A DNA stretch of 64,000 nt. It comes from Candidatus Phycosocius bacilliformis (GTDB taxonomy: Bacteria; Pseudomonadota; Alphaproteobacteria; Caulobacterales; Aquidulcibacteraceae). Position 1 is the stretch's first letter. The number at the start of each line of letters is the position of its first letter. The stretch is from assembly GCF_003112735.1 (NCBI RefSeq), contig NZ_BFBR01000001.1:124001-188000 (forward strand), given 5' to 3'. Shown here piece after piece: positions 54,710-63,702 of this stretch. Below the pieces are notes generated by a model. It was given only the letters and a program-made list of their open reading frames with translations. It did no database searches and had not been told where the DNA came from. Made by a program: the position numbers and the translations under genes.

Positions 54710-55858
54710 TCAGCGCCCTCCGAACCGCGCGGGGCGAACGACACATCCCACAGCCTTGGCCCGCCTGTGACCGGACGAAACCTCCCCGACCAATCGGTCA
54801 TAGCGCCCACCGGTCGCAACGGGGCGGGTAAAGTCGCCGCCACGCGCTATGTCAAAAGCCATACCGTCATAATAGTCGAACGCCTCAGGACTGATCGCCT
54901 CAAAATGGGCTTGGGCGAGGGCATCAGGTGCTTCCTGCTCAATCCGGTCGAGGCGCAAGGTCCAAGCCTGACGCCAATCCATCAGATCAACCCCTAATTT
55001 GGCAGCCAGCGCGACACATTCATCCAAACTATCACCAATCGACCCGACCGAGCGCAACTGGATCAGGCGGGACAAGGTCTCGGCAAGCTCGGCTGGCAAG
55101 GGTGCTGCAATCGCGCGGCGGGCGCGGGCAGCAAGGCGCGCGGCCACATCCTCAACCCCGCGCGTGCCCGGCAAGGCCAAACCTGCAAGACTGAGCACCT
55201 CATCCACCATGTCGCGGGCTCGGTCGGGATCGAGGTCGGCAATTGTGTGTTCGAGCGCGCTGATCTGGCGACGCGGCCTTTCACCCATAGCTTGGGCCAA
55301 AACGCGCTGCAGGGCATTCTTATGGCTGGCGACATCGCTCAAAGCCTGCCCCCAGGGCTGTGGTAAATCGGCACCTTCGATGATGCGCGGCAAAAGACCC
55401 CCATCGGCCAAACGCACGTGCAGGCCTGTCTCCCCGGCAGCCCGGCAAGCCTCCCATGCCGCCAGAAACACCGTGACATCTGCTTCAATGCGGTCTGGAT
55501 CGCCAAAACGCTCCAAGCCAATCTGGATGAATTCAGGCGCGCGATTTTCCCCAGCCTTGGGCGCACGAAACACTTTGCCCTCACACAGCCAAGCTGCGGG
55601 GGTATCATCATGGGGCGCAGTCTCTGCATACTGAAGCGCCGCCGGGATGGTCAGATCGGCGCGTAGGCACAATTCGGCCCCATCCGGTCCTGAGGCGAAA
55701 TACAGGCGCGGTCGCAAGTCTTCCCCGGCCAATTCCAGTACCAGAGCCGCAGGCAATAGGGTTGGCAGGGCAATAATCTGTCCGCCACGCGCCTGCAGGG
55801 CTGCCCAAGCAGCCTGTGCCGGTGGGGTCCCAGTTACAGCATTGGCCAGATCGCTCAT
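54710..55858 (-). CDS. hisZ: ATP phosphoribosyltransferase regulatory subunit
   Basis: 382 residues. A HisS paralogue without tRNA-charging residues: LRPRLYFASGPDGAELCLRADLTIPAALQYAET, CEGKVFRAPKAGENRAPEFIQIGLERFG, FDIARGGDFTRPVATGGRYDRL. It forms the active HisZG complex. Start ATG overlaps the hisS stop by 4 nt (ATGA). Confidence 0.95.
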   Translation of the reverse strand: MSDLANAVTGTPPAQAAWAALQARGGQIIALPTLLPAALVLELAGEDLRPRLYFASGPDGAELCLRADLTIPAALQYAETAPHDDTPAAWLCEGKVFRAPKAGENRAPEFIQIGLERFGDPDRIEADVTVFLAAWEACRAAGETGLHVRLADGGLLPRIIEGADLPQPWGQALSDVASHKNALQRVLAQAMGERPRRQISALEHTIADLDPDRARDMVDEVLSLAGLALPGTRGVEDVAARLAARARRAIAAPLPAELAETLSRLIQLRSVGSIGDSLDECVALAAKLGVDLMDWRQAWTLRLDRIEQEAPDALAQAHFEAISPEAFDYYDGMAFDIARGGDFTRPVATGGRYDRLVGEVSSGHRRAKAVGCVVRPARFGGR

Positions 55859-57336
55859 CGCTTTAGCATATCCTGAACAGCTGCCACCAAGCCTGCACGC
55901 GGCACGAGAATCTGTGCCGGCCGCTCTTTCCGCCACGCCTCATTGCTGTCGATCGATTGGGCCAATTCAGCACCCAGATTGAGGTCCTTCAGCGTGACAT
56001 TGCCGGCCTCACGTTCTGTGCTGCCTTCGATCACCACGATGGGGGCGTTGCGCCGGTCGGCATATTTCATCTGCGCTTTCATGCCAGACTGGCCAAGATA
56101 GACCTCAGCCGCAATGCCAGCACCACGCAATTGCCCCGCCATCTGCATATAGCCAGCCATGGCATCGGCATCCAGAGCCAGAATAACCACCGGACCCGAC
56201 CGCGCCTGTGGTGCATGGCCGGCTGCCGACAGGGCCGCGACAAGCCGGGAAACGCCGAGTGAGAAGCCGGTGGCAGGAGCCCGCTCACCCCGGAAACGCA
56301 TCACCAAATCATCATAGCGCCCACCCGACCCGATCGAGCCAAAGCGAACCTTTTGACCCTTGTCATCGACGGTCTCGGCCAAAAGCTCAACCTCGAAGAC
56401 CGGACCGGTGTAATATTCCAGACCCCGCACAATCGCCGGATCAAAGAAAGCGCGATCTTCTCCAAGGCCTAAGGCCGCCAAAGTGGCATCAATGGCGGCA
56501 AGTTCTGCCACACCTTCCCCGCCCAATTCGGTATCGCCCACGACCTCGGCCAAAGCCGCCAAGGTTTCCTTGCGGGTGGCCTTGCGGGTGGCGGTGAAAG
56601 CCATGACCTGACTGATGGCGGCTGGGTTTAGGCCCGCACCCTTGGTGAAATCGCCAGATTCATCCTTGCGCCCGGCACCCAACAAAAGCTCAACCCCCTG
56701 CGCGCCCAGTCGATCCAGCTTATCCACGGCGCGCAAAACACCCAGACGGGTGCGAACATCACCCGCATCAATGCCAATCTTGGCCAACAGACCATCGAGC
56801 AATTTGCGGTTGGACACATTGACCACATAGAGCCCGCGCGGCACGCCTGCGGCTTCAACCGCATCTGCCCCCATGGCAATGGCTTCGGCATCGGCCTCCG
56901 GCCGGGCGGAGCCCACGCAATCAGCATCGCATTGCCAGAACTCTCGGAAGCGGCCGGGGCCTGGCTTTTCATTGCGCCAGACCGGGCCTGCGGCACAGCG
57001 GCGGAAGGGCTTTGGCAGGCCATCCCAATTCTGCGCGACAAAGCGAGCCAGCGGCGCAGTCAGATCATAGCGCAGGCTCATCCATTGGCCGTCATCATCC
57101 TCCAGCGCGAACACGCCTTCATTGGGACGGTCCTGATCGGGCAGGAATTTGCCCAAGGCATCGGCATATTCGAAACTGGGGGTTTCCAGTCGCTCATACC
57201 CCCAGGATTCATAGACGCGCAGCACCTTTTCCACCACGGACCGCTCAGCCATCAAAGCATCGGCACGCCGATCAATAAAGCCGCGCGGGGTGCGGGCCAG
57301 CGGGCGGCTTGGGGCGGAATTCTTGGTTTCGGACAT
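55855..57336 (-). CDS. hisS: Histidyl-tRNA synthetase
   Basis: 493 residues. Motif 2 region RYDLTAPLARFVAQNW...WRNEKPGPGRFREFWQCDAD, the His-specific block (GLEYYTGPVFEVEL; GGRYDDLVMRF) and a C-terminal anticodon domain. ATG 57336 chosen at MSETKNSAPSRP; the frame is open to 57354. Heads the hisS-hisZ-hisG unit. Confidence 0.96.
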   Translation of the reverse strand: MSETKNSAPSRPLARTPRGFIDRRADALMAERSVVEKVLRVYESWGYERLETPSFEYADALGKFLPDQDRPNEGVFALEDDDGQWMSLRYDLTAPLARFVAQNWDGLPKPFRRCAAGPVWRNEKPGPGRFREFWQCDADCVGSARPEADAEAIAMGADAVEAAGVPRGLYVVNVSNRKLLDGLLAKIGIDAGDVRTRLGVLRAVDKLDRLGAQGVELLLGAGRKDESGDFTKGAGLNPAAISQVMAFTATRKATRKETLAALAEVVGDTELGGEGVAELAAIDATLAALGLGEDRAFFDPAIVRGLEYYTGPVFEVELLAETVDDKGQKVRFGSIGSGGRYDDLVMRFRGERAPATGFSLGVSRLVAALSAAGHAPQARSGPVVILALDADAMAGYMQMAGQLRGAGIAAEVYLGQSGMKAQMKYADRRNAPIVVIEGSTEREAGNVTLKDLNLGAELAQSIDSNEAWRKERPAQILVPRAGLVAAVQDMLKR

Positions 57337-57581
57337 GGGTCTGGCGCTTGGCAAAAGGGTTGTGACAATCTGTTGGGCAGGGGTTTATCCCGACTGGGCG
57401 CAGGCTTCAATCAACAGGCCCTGCCAAGGCGCAGCCGGACACTGTCTGCACACACCTGCGTGATCAGGCTTTTTGTTGTGCAAATCACGGTGACAGTCAC
57501 ATCGGGCAGGGTTAGAGACTGGCAGCGGGGCCAACAGCTTAACGATCCTGATGCGGGTCGATTTTTTGGAAAGTCCAAGTG

Positions 57582-58388
57582 ATGGGTGACACAAGACGGC
57601 GTCGCAGCAAAGCATTGGCGAGTGGAACCGGTGTGGCCGTCGCCATTCTAGCCGCCTTAATCAGCCTTGGCCTGAGCCTAAGCCCAATCCGAGACAAGAT
57701 GGCTGCTGCCCCGTCGGCACCCTTAGTGGAACCAAAAGCCACCAATTGGGTGGAATTGGCCCGTCAAGCGCTGGACCGGGCTGAGCTGACCCAAATCAAA
57801 GTCGGGTTTAAGGCCGGTGTTTTGAGTGTGTCAGGTGATGTCAGCGAATTAGAGCAGCGCGACGAGGCTGGCGCTATCGTGCGTCAGGCCGTTTTGGCTG
57901 ACCCCAGCCATGTTGGCACCGTGCTGGCGCTGGAAAACCGTATCACCGTCAATGGCACTGATCTGGCCGATGCGCCTGAGGCCGCCGCATTGATGGGCAA
58001 AAGCCCCGGTGCCAAGGCCTGCCAAACGGCTTATGATACTTTGCTGGATGGGCGCGTGATTAATTTCGCCTCTGGCAGTGCTGTTCTGGCCGACGAGTCC
58101 AAGCCCTTGCTGGATGCGTTGGCCGATGTTGCGCGGCGGTGTGAAACCTATCGGGTAGAGCTTGGCGGCCATACAGATGCGCGCGGTGATGCCACCGCCA
58201 ATCAAGCGCTGTCTGAGCGTCGCGCCCAATCGGTAGCTGATTATCTGGTGTCCAAATCCGTGCCCGCCAGCCTGCTTGGCGTGACGGGCTATGGCGAAAC
58301 CCAACCACGCGATGCGCGCGGCAGCGCTGAAGCCGATGCCCGCAATCGGCGCATTGAGTTCAAAATCGTCGAAGGCGTCCAGGACTGA
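57582..58388 (+). CDS. OmpA-family protein with N-terminal anchor and BON-like part
   Basis: 268 residues. One N-terminal membrane span (GTGVAVAILAALISLGLSLS), a BON-like middle (LTQIKVGFKAGVLSVSGDVSELEQRDEAGAIV), and a C-terminal OmpA peptidoglycan-binding domain (INFASGSAVLADESKPLLDALADVA; GGHTDARGDATANQALSERRAQSVADYL). Periplasmic wall-binding role likely. GTG 57579 directly upstream is a possible alternative start. Confidence 0.9.
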   Translation: MGDTRRRRSKALASGTGVAVAILAALISLGLSLSPIRDKMAAAPSAPLVEPKATNWVELARQALDRAELTQIKVGFKAGVLSVSGDVSELEQRDEAGAIVRQAVLADPSHVGTVLALENRITVNGTDLADAPEAAALMGKSPGAKACQTAYDTLLDGRVINFASGSAVLADESKPLLDALADVARRCETYRVELGGHTDARGDATANQALSERRAQSVADYLVSKSVPASLLGVTGYGETQPRDARGSAEADARNRRIEFKIVEGVQD

Positions 58389-58406
58389 ACTGGCCCGAAC
58401 CGGTCT

Positions 58407-58985
58407 CTAACGCGTCAGGCCCGGCACCCATTTCACATCGTCCGCACCATTGGCATTGGCCCGCCGTCCGGCGACAAACAACAAGTCAGACAAGCGGTTG
58501 AGATAATGCAGCACGGAGGCAGAGACGATCTCGCCCTCGGTCTGCATCAAGGCTGCCACTTGCCGTTCAGCCCGCCGTGTGATGGTACGGGCGACATGCA
58601 AATAGGCCGAAAGCGGTGTGCCACCGGGCAGGATGAAGGAATCAAGGGCTGGAATGGCCGCGTTCATCGCATCGATTTCGTTTTCAAGCCGCGTCACTTG
58701 ATTGGGCAGGATCCGCAAGGCTTCCCAGCCAAGTGGCTTACCGCGCTCGGGCGTGGCAAGGTCTGCCCCCAGATCAAACAAATCATTCTGAATGCGGCCT
58801 AAAATGGCATCAAGTTCCCCATCTTGCCCGCAATGCAAACGCGCCACACCCAGCGCGGCATTGGCCTCATCCACCGCACCATAGGCCTCAACCCGGGCAT
58901 CAAATTTTGGCACAGTCTCGCCTGTCGCAAGGCTTGTGGTGCCCTTATCGCCGGTGCGGGTGTAAATCTTATTCAGCGTGACCAT
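58407..58985 (-). CDS. Cob(I)yrinic acid a,c-diamide adenosyltransferase, PduO type
   Basis: 192 residues. N-terminus KIYTRTGDKGTTSLATGETVPKFDARVEAYGAVDEANAALGVAR is the PduO/ATR signature; ARTITRRAERQVAALM and LHYLNRLSDLLFVAGRRAN complete it. Makes adenosylcobalamin from reduced cobalamin. Confidence 0.95.
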   Translation of the reverse strand: MVTLNKIYTRTGDKGTTSLATGETVPKFDARVEAYGAVDEANAALGVARLHCGQDGELDAILGRIQNDLFDLGADLATPERGKPLGWEALRILPNQVTRLENEIDAMNAAIPALDSFILPGGTPLSAYLHVARTITRRAERQVAALMQTEGEIVSASVLHYLNRLSDLLFVAGRRANANGADDVKWVPGLTR

Positions 58986-59169
58986 GCTTCATCCTATGTC
59001 TCTGTCTAAAGCCTTACTATAGGTCCGAAGCTTTCCTGCCAAAGCACGAAGCTGCAATTTTGCGGGAAGGGCGCGCTGGCCAGCCCAGCTTGAGCGGTAT
59101 AGATATTTGATCTAAAGTGGTGGTCTGGATTTAAATGAATAGCGGGGGTTGAAGCGGTTGGGTTTTGAT

Positions 59170-59382
59170 ATGAAAAACTTCATCACCTCATTCATAGGCT
59201 TCTCATTGGCCTCTTTGATCTATTATTTGGTGGTGAGTGGTCCGCTCGATGGCCGCCAATTGGCAATCATCCTATCGGGCGGGTTTGTGTTTGCGGTGTG
59301 GTTCGAGGGCTTAAGTCTCTTCTTTAGGCGCTTATTCCTCTGGCTCGGGCGATACTACGCAAAGCGGCAGGAAGAGGTTTGA
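59170..59382 (+). CDS. Small membrane protein, hypothetical
   Basis: 70 residues from ATG 59170 (TTG 59149 also in frame). Two hydrophobic spans: ITSFIGFSLASLIYYLVV and LAIILSGGFVFAVWFEGLSLFF, then a basic tail (GRYYAKRQEEV). No family recognised; a weak ribosome site lowers confidence. Confidence 0.5.
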   Translation: MKNFITSFIGFSLASLIYYLVVSGPLDGRQLAIILSGGFVFAVWFEGLSLFFRRLFLWLGRYYAKRQEEV

Positions 59383-59460
59383 GCGTCTGGCTCACTTAGC
59401 ATCCTCCTCCAAAAGCAAAGACACCTCGAACTACGGCGCAATCGTGCTAAATCATCTGTC

Positions 59461-59802
59461 ATGACCCAGCCCATTCGCCTGATCGCCCTTGTTCTTGCCG
59501 CCGCCTTTGTTGCCTTGGTCGGCTGGGCCAGTTGGCGCGGAGACTTTGGCGCTGAGTTTGGGGCGATAACCGCCATGCCTTGGGGCCGGGTGTCTCTGAT
59601 CGACCTTTATCTTGGCTTTTTGATTTATGCCGCTTTTGTCTGGTTGCTCGAGACCGATCTCAAGACGCGCCTCTTATGGATCGTCCCGGTCTTCTTTTTA
59701 GGCAATGCGTGGTCATTGGTGTGGATCGCGGTCCGCTGGCCGCAGATCTTGGCGCGGCTCAAAAATGCGTCGGCAGAGCCGCCGAGTGACGCTAAGTCCT
59801 GA
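59461..59802 (+). CDS. DUF1475-family membrane protein
   Basis: 113 residues, about three membrane spans. Pattern IRLIALVLAAAFVALVGWAS, MPWGRVSLIDLYLGFLIYAAFVWLLE and RLLWIVPVFFLGNAWSLVWIAVR matches DUF1475. Function unknown. Convergent with hpt. Confidence 0.75.
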   Translation: MTQPIRLIALVLAAAFVALVGWASWRGDFGAEFGAITAMPWGRVSLIDLYLGFLIYAAFVWLLETDLKTRLLWIVPVFFLGNAWSLVWIAVRWPQILARLKNASAEPPSDAKS

Positions 59803-59804
59803 CC

Positions 59805-60329
59805 CTAAGTCTTAACCGCACAAATATCAGGCAAGCCGCGCCCGCGACCTGCATCATCCAACCCATAACCCACCAAAAACCGATCGGGCAAGTCAAAGCC
59901 CAGATAGTCGGGGGCAGGCAATTCTGCTGCCAATGGCTTTCTGGCCAACAGGCAGGTTAAAACCTCACGCGCACCTTTGGAGGCCAAGTAGGATTTGGCA
60001 AACAGGATGGTGCGGCCGGTGTCATACACATCATCGACAATCAGTACCTGACGACCGCCAATCGGCTTTTGCAGATCGGCCAGCACATTGATGCGGCCGC
60101 CGCTTTCATGGCTGTCGCCATAGCTTGAGAGCCACAGAAAGTCGGTGCGCGGGGTTTTGCCGTGCCGGGCCAAACCGCGGACCACATCCGCCATAAACAC
60201 AAAAGCACCCTGCAATAGGCCAATCACGACGGCCTCCTCATCCAGGCGATCAGCAATCTCGGCGGTCAATTCCTCGACGCGCTGATTAATCTGGGCCGCT
60301 GAGACCAGAATATCCAATTGGGTGGTCAC
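59805..60329 (-). CDS. hpt: Hypoxanthine phosphoribosyltransferase
   Basis: 174 residues. PRPP-binding motif VLIVDDVYDTGRT; GLLQGAFVFMADVVRGL; WLSSYGDSHESGG flexible loop; FLVGYGLDDAGRGRGLPDICAV near the end. Purine salvage to IMP/GMP. Start is GTG 60329 behind GGAGAGG. Confidence 0.94.
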   Translation of the reverse strand: MTTQLDILVSAAQINQRVEELTAEIADRLDEEAVVIGLLQGAFVFMADVVRGLARHGKTPRTDFLWLSSYGDSHESGGRINVLADLQKPIGGRQVLIVDDVYDTGRTILFAKSYLASKGAREVLTCLLARKPLAAELPAPDYLGFDLPDRFLVGYGLDDAGRGRGLPDICAVKT

Positions 60330-60376
60330 CCGTGCCTCTCCCTTTAAATGCTGTGTATGATCGCAAACTGAGCCGG

Positions 60377-61285
60377 TCAGCGCGATGTCAAAGGTGCGCC
60401 GTGATTGTCGATTTCCTCTCCCGGAGCCAGATCGTGCCCTGCACCTTCGGCGGGCATGGGCTCAGGAGCTTTGCCGTGGGGTTTGTCTGCGGCTGGTAAG
60501 GCGCGGGCCGCTGGGGGTTTGGGACCCTTGCGCGGAGGATCGGCAAACATGATCACAGCCTTAAGATTACCACGGACGGGATTGCTGCGCGCACTCATGA
60601 AGGCGTGTGACTTACCCGGCTGCAAGGTCTCGATACCAGGATCCACCATCCAGGACAGTTTCTCAATTCCCTTGGCATCCACCAAAGCAACTTTCAAATA
60701 GGGGATGAATTCAGGCGTCCGCGACACCGACTTCAAGACGCCGCGCACTTCCACCTTGGGCCCTTTTGCATCCAATGTGCTGGTTACCGTCACATTGGCA
60801 ATATCAACGCCATAGAGATTGGCGGGTAGACCAATGAGGGAAAATGCCGTTGCCGCCTTCGGCCAAGCCCGAACAATGTCGGTACGATACATCACCGCCG
60901 CACCCAAGACCCCGCCCAATACTGCAAGGCTCAACAGCCAAGGAATACCGGCGGCAAGCCGATGTGTGTTGCGGATCTGGTCGAGCGCTTTCTTACGGGC
61001 AAGTTCATGAGGCTCAAGCTTTGGCTTTTGCGCGCGTTTACCCAGCCCCAATTTGGCCAACAGACCCTTTTTGGCTGCCGCGTCTACCGCTTTTGCGGTT
61101 GACGCAGCTGGTCGAGGCCGCAATCCGCTATCAGAACCAGACTTGTCGGCATAGTGAATGGCCCCGGCAGGGCGTGCCAACCAGGAGTGTCCGCATGCCG
61201 CACAGCGGACGGTGCGCCCAGACGGCGGGATCGCCGCGTCGGCGACATTGTACTTCGCTGAGCATTGAGGGCATGTCAGTTGCAT
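60377..61285 (-). CDS. MJ0042-type zinc-ribbon membrane protein
   Basis: 302 residues. N-terminal zinc ribbon CPQCSAKYNVADAAIPPSGRTVRCAACGHSW (two C-x-x-C), a basic linker, one membrane span (WLLSLAVLGGVLGAAVMY), then a beta-rich periplasmic domain (DIANVTVTSTLDAKGPKVEVRGVLKS) of the DUF3426 kind. Divergent from ftsE, a common neighbourhood in alphaproteobacteria. Function unknown. Confidence 0.85.
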   Translation of the reverse strand: MQLTCPQCSAKYNVADAAIPPSGRTVRCAACGHSWLARPAGAIHYADKSGSDSGLRPRPAASTAKAVDAAAKKGLLAKLGLGKRAQKPKLEPHELARKKALDQIRNTHRLAAGIPWLLSLAVLGGVLGAAVMYRTDIVRAWPKAATAFSLIGLPANLYGVDIANVTVTSTLDAKGPKVEVRGVLKSVSRTPEFIPYLKVALVDAKGIEKLSWMVDPGIETLQPGKSHAFMSARSNPVRGNLKAVIMFADPPRKGPKPPAARALPAADKPHGKAPEPMPAEGAGHDLAPGEEIDNHGAPLTSR

Positions 61286-61351
61286 GAAAGAGTCGAATCA
61301 CTTGGCTAGCGCAACCATAAAAAAGCGCTTATTCGCTGTCAGAGTCTACTC

Positions 61352-62086
61352 ATGAATGAAAAAACTCGCACTCCGCGCTACCGGGACGGTGGACCCATCG
61401 TCCGCTTTGACAAAGTCGGTGTCACCTATGGCTCCGGCACCCAAGCGCTGCGCAATGTGTCGTTTGAGCTGGAGAGTGGCGGGTTCTATTTTCTAACTGG
61501 GCCATCGGGTGCCGGTAAATCGACTTTGTTGAAGCTGATGTATTTGGCGCTACGGCCCAGTCAGGGCCGGGCGCAACTGTTCGGTGTGGATATTGGCAGC
61601 GCAAGTCGGGACGATTTGCCAATGCTGCGCCGCCAGATCGGTGTGGTGTTTCAGGATTTCCGTTTGCTGCCGCATCTGTCGGTGTTTGACAATGTCGCCA
61701 TGCCCTTCCGGGTCCGCGATGTGCCATTGAGCCATTATGCCGAGGATGTCGACGATCTGTTACGCTGGGTTGGCTTGGGAGGGCGCATTGATGCGTTGCC
61801 GGAGACCCTGTCGGGGGGCGAACAACAGCGGGTTGCCATTGCCCGAGCGGTGGTTGGCAAACCATCCTTGCTGATTGCAGACGAGCCGACCGGCAACGTC
61901 GACCCGGAAATGGGCGCGCGCATCATCCGGCTGTTCATCGAATTGCATAAATTGGGGGCCACCGTTGTGATCGCCACCCACGACCTAGACCTTGTGCGGC
62001 GTTCAGGCGCGCCTGTCCTGCAATTGGAAGCAGGCGAGCTCACCCAGTTTCCCGGGCTTGAGCCGGGGGCAAAGGCTCGGCGATGA
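61352..62086 (+). CDS. ftsE: Cell-division ATPase FtsE
   Basis: 244 residues. Walker A GPSGAGKSTLLKLMYLAL, Q-loop VVFQDFRLLPHLSVFDNVA, signature LSGGEQQRVAIARAVV, Walker B LLIADEPTGNVD. With FtsX it controls septal peptidoglycan hydrolysis. The stop overlaps the ftsX start by 4 nt. Confidence 0.97.
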   Translation: MNEKTRTPRYRDGGPIVRFDKVGVTYGSGTQALRNVSFELESGGFYFLTGPSGAGKSTLLKLMYLALRPSQGRAQLFGVDIGSASRDDLPMLRRQIGVVFQDFRLLPHLSVFDNVAMPFRVRDVPLSHYAEDVDDLLRWVGLGGRIDALPETLSGGEQQRVAIARAVVGKPSLLIADEPTGNVDPEMGARIIRLFIELHKLGATVVIATHDLDLVRRSGAPVLQLEAGELTQFPGLEPGAKARR

Positions 62087-62994
62087 TGCGTAAACTCTGG
62101 TCCTCTTTCCTGCGCCTGTTCCGGGAATCAGACCGGGCATTGCTGCCAGCGGATTCCCGCCAAGTGCGTCCTTTGACCATTGTGGTAGCGATCATGTGCG
62201 CGCTGGGCTGTCTGGCGGGATTGAGTGCTTCAGCAGGTTTTCGTGCGGCTGATACCTGGACCAGCGACCTCAAGAGCGCCATGAGCGTGGTGGTGCAATC
62301 CCCGCGCGGAGATGCAGACCTGACGCGGGCAGCTGCCATTGTCGGGCGGGTGGCCGGCGTCACCCGCAGCGAGGCCATGAGCCGGGATCGGGCCAAGGAG
62401 TTGCTGCGCAATTATGGCACCGACATGAGCACGACGATCGACGCTTTGCCTGTGCCGCGCTTGATCGAAGTCGGCGTGGTGGCAGGCCAGACCAATGTGA
62501 AAGCTGATATCGAACGTGTGCTCAAGGCGGCAGGTTTTACTGTCACTGTCGATGATCATAGCCGCTTTACCGGGGAAGTCCTGCGCACCTCAACCTTGGT
62601 TCGGATCGTGGCAATCCTGGCTTTGGTTGCCCTGGTGGTGGCGGCAATTGCGACCATCGCCTTTGCCGCCCGCGCAGCACTGGAGACACGGCGCGAAGCC
62701 GTCAATATTCTCCATCTGGTCGGGGCGAAAGACGCGTTTGTTGCCCGTGAGGTCCAGATCCGCTTTTTGCGGCTGGGATTTGTGGCTGGATTGATCGGGG
62801 CTGGCGTGGCGGGGGTCTTGGCTTTGATCGGTACATTGGTGTTTGCCTTCGGGGCCTCAGACTTTACCAGCGGCGCGCCGCTGTTGGCTTGGACTGATGT
62901 GTGGATTCTGCTGATTGCCCCCATGATTACCGGCAGTGCCAGCGCCATCGCCGCCAATATGGCAGCACGCGCGACACTGCGGGATTTGGTGTGA
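62083..62994 (+). CDS. ftsX: Cell-division membrane protein FtsX
   Basis: 303 residues, four membrane spans (one near residue 35-55, three in the C-terminal half) around a periplasmic domain; conserved AARAALETRREAVNILHLVGAKDAFVAREVQIRFL. Partner of FtsE. ydcF-like gene follows after 1 nt. Confidence 0.95.
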   Translation: MMRKLWSSFLRLFRESDRALLPADSRQVRPLTIVVAIMCALGCLAGLSASAGFRAADTWTSDLKSAMSVVVQSPRGDADLTRAAAIVGRVAGVTRSEAMSRDRAKELLRNYGTDMSTTIDALPVPRLIEVGVVAGQTNVKADIERVLKAAGFTVTVDDHSRFTGEVLRTSTLVRIVAILALVALVVAAIATIAFAARAALETRREAVNILHLVGAKDAFVAREVQIRFLRLGFVAGLIGAGVAGVLALIGTLVFAFGASDFTSGAPLLAWTDVWILLIAPMITGSASAIAANMAARATLRDLV

Positions 62995-62995
62995 C

Positions 62996-63697
62996 ATGGC
63001 CCGGCGCGGTCATGGACGGTCAGGCCGGGCCGGATCACGCGCCTCTGTGCCGGTTGCTTCATCGACTTTGGTGTCACGCCTGATCTTTCTTCTGAGCCTA
63101 ACCGGGGGCCTGCTTCTGTTGATCGGCTTTGTTCGATTTGGTGATCATGTCAGCCGTTTGCAGACCCCATCTGGACCCTTGAAAGCCGATGGGGCCACGG
63201 CGTTGACCGGTGGGTCAGACCAACGCCTGCAAGCCGGGGTGCGGCTGGTCGAGAACGGCACTGTCCCCCGGCTTTTGATTTCTGGGGTTAATCAGACCAG
63301 CACGACAGCCGAAGTGCGCGCTGTCGCAGGGGGTGCTGAAGCCACCTATGCCTGCTGTATCGATCTGGGGCGTCGGGCCACAGATACATTGGGCAATGCC
63401 GAAGAAGCCGCTCAATGGGTAAAGGTACATCGGATTCGGCGGCTGATCCTGATTACGGACGCCTATCATATGCCACGTAGCCTTTATGAAGTGCGCAGGG
63501 CTATTCCCGAGGTGACGCTGATCCCCTACCCTGTGCAAACCACAGCTGCGTTTGATCGTGACTGGTGGAAGGATGAACGCGCAACCCGATCGCTGGCATT
63601 GGAATATGGCAAATATCTGGTTGCCATCAGCCGTGGCCTGTTGGAAGGCGATAGCGAGATTGTTTGGAGCCAAGTGGCTCTCACACACAAGGAATAG
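62996..63697 (+). CDS. YdcF/SanA-family (DUF218) protein
   Basis: 233 residues. One membrane span (LIFLLSLTGGLLLLIGFV), then the DUF218 fold (ALTGGSDQRLQAGVRLVENGTVPRLLISG; LGNAEEAAQW; ILITDAYHMPRSLYEVRR). ATG 62996 is one base after the ftsX stop; the frame is open further upstream inside ftsX. Envelope-linked function of unknown detail. Confidence 0.9.
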   Translation: MARRGHGRSGRAGSRASVPVASSTLVSRLIFLLSLTGGLLLLIGFVRFGDHVSRLQTPSGPLKADGATALTGGSDQRLQAGVRLVENGTVPRLLISGVNQTSTTAEVRAVAGGAEATYACCIDLGRRATDTLGNAEEAAQWVKVHRIRRLILITDAYHMPRSLYEVRRAIPEVTLIPYPVQTTAAFDRDWWKDERATRSLALEYGKYLVAISRGLLEGDSEIVWSQVALTHKE

Positions 63698-63702
63698 CAC
63701 GA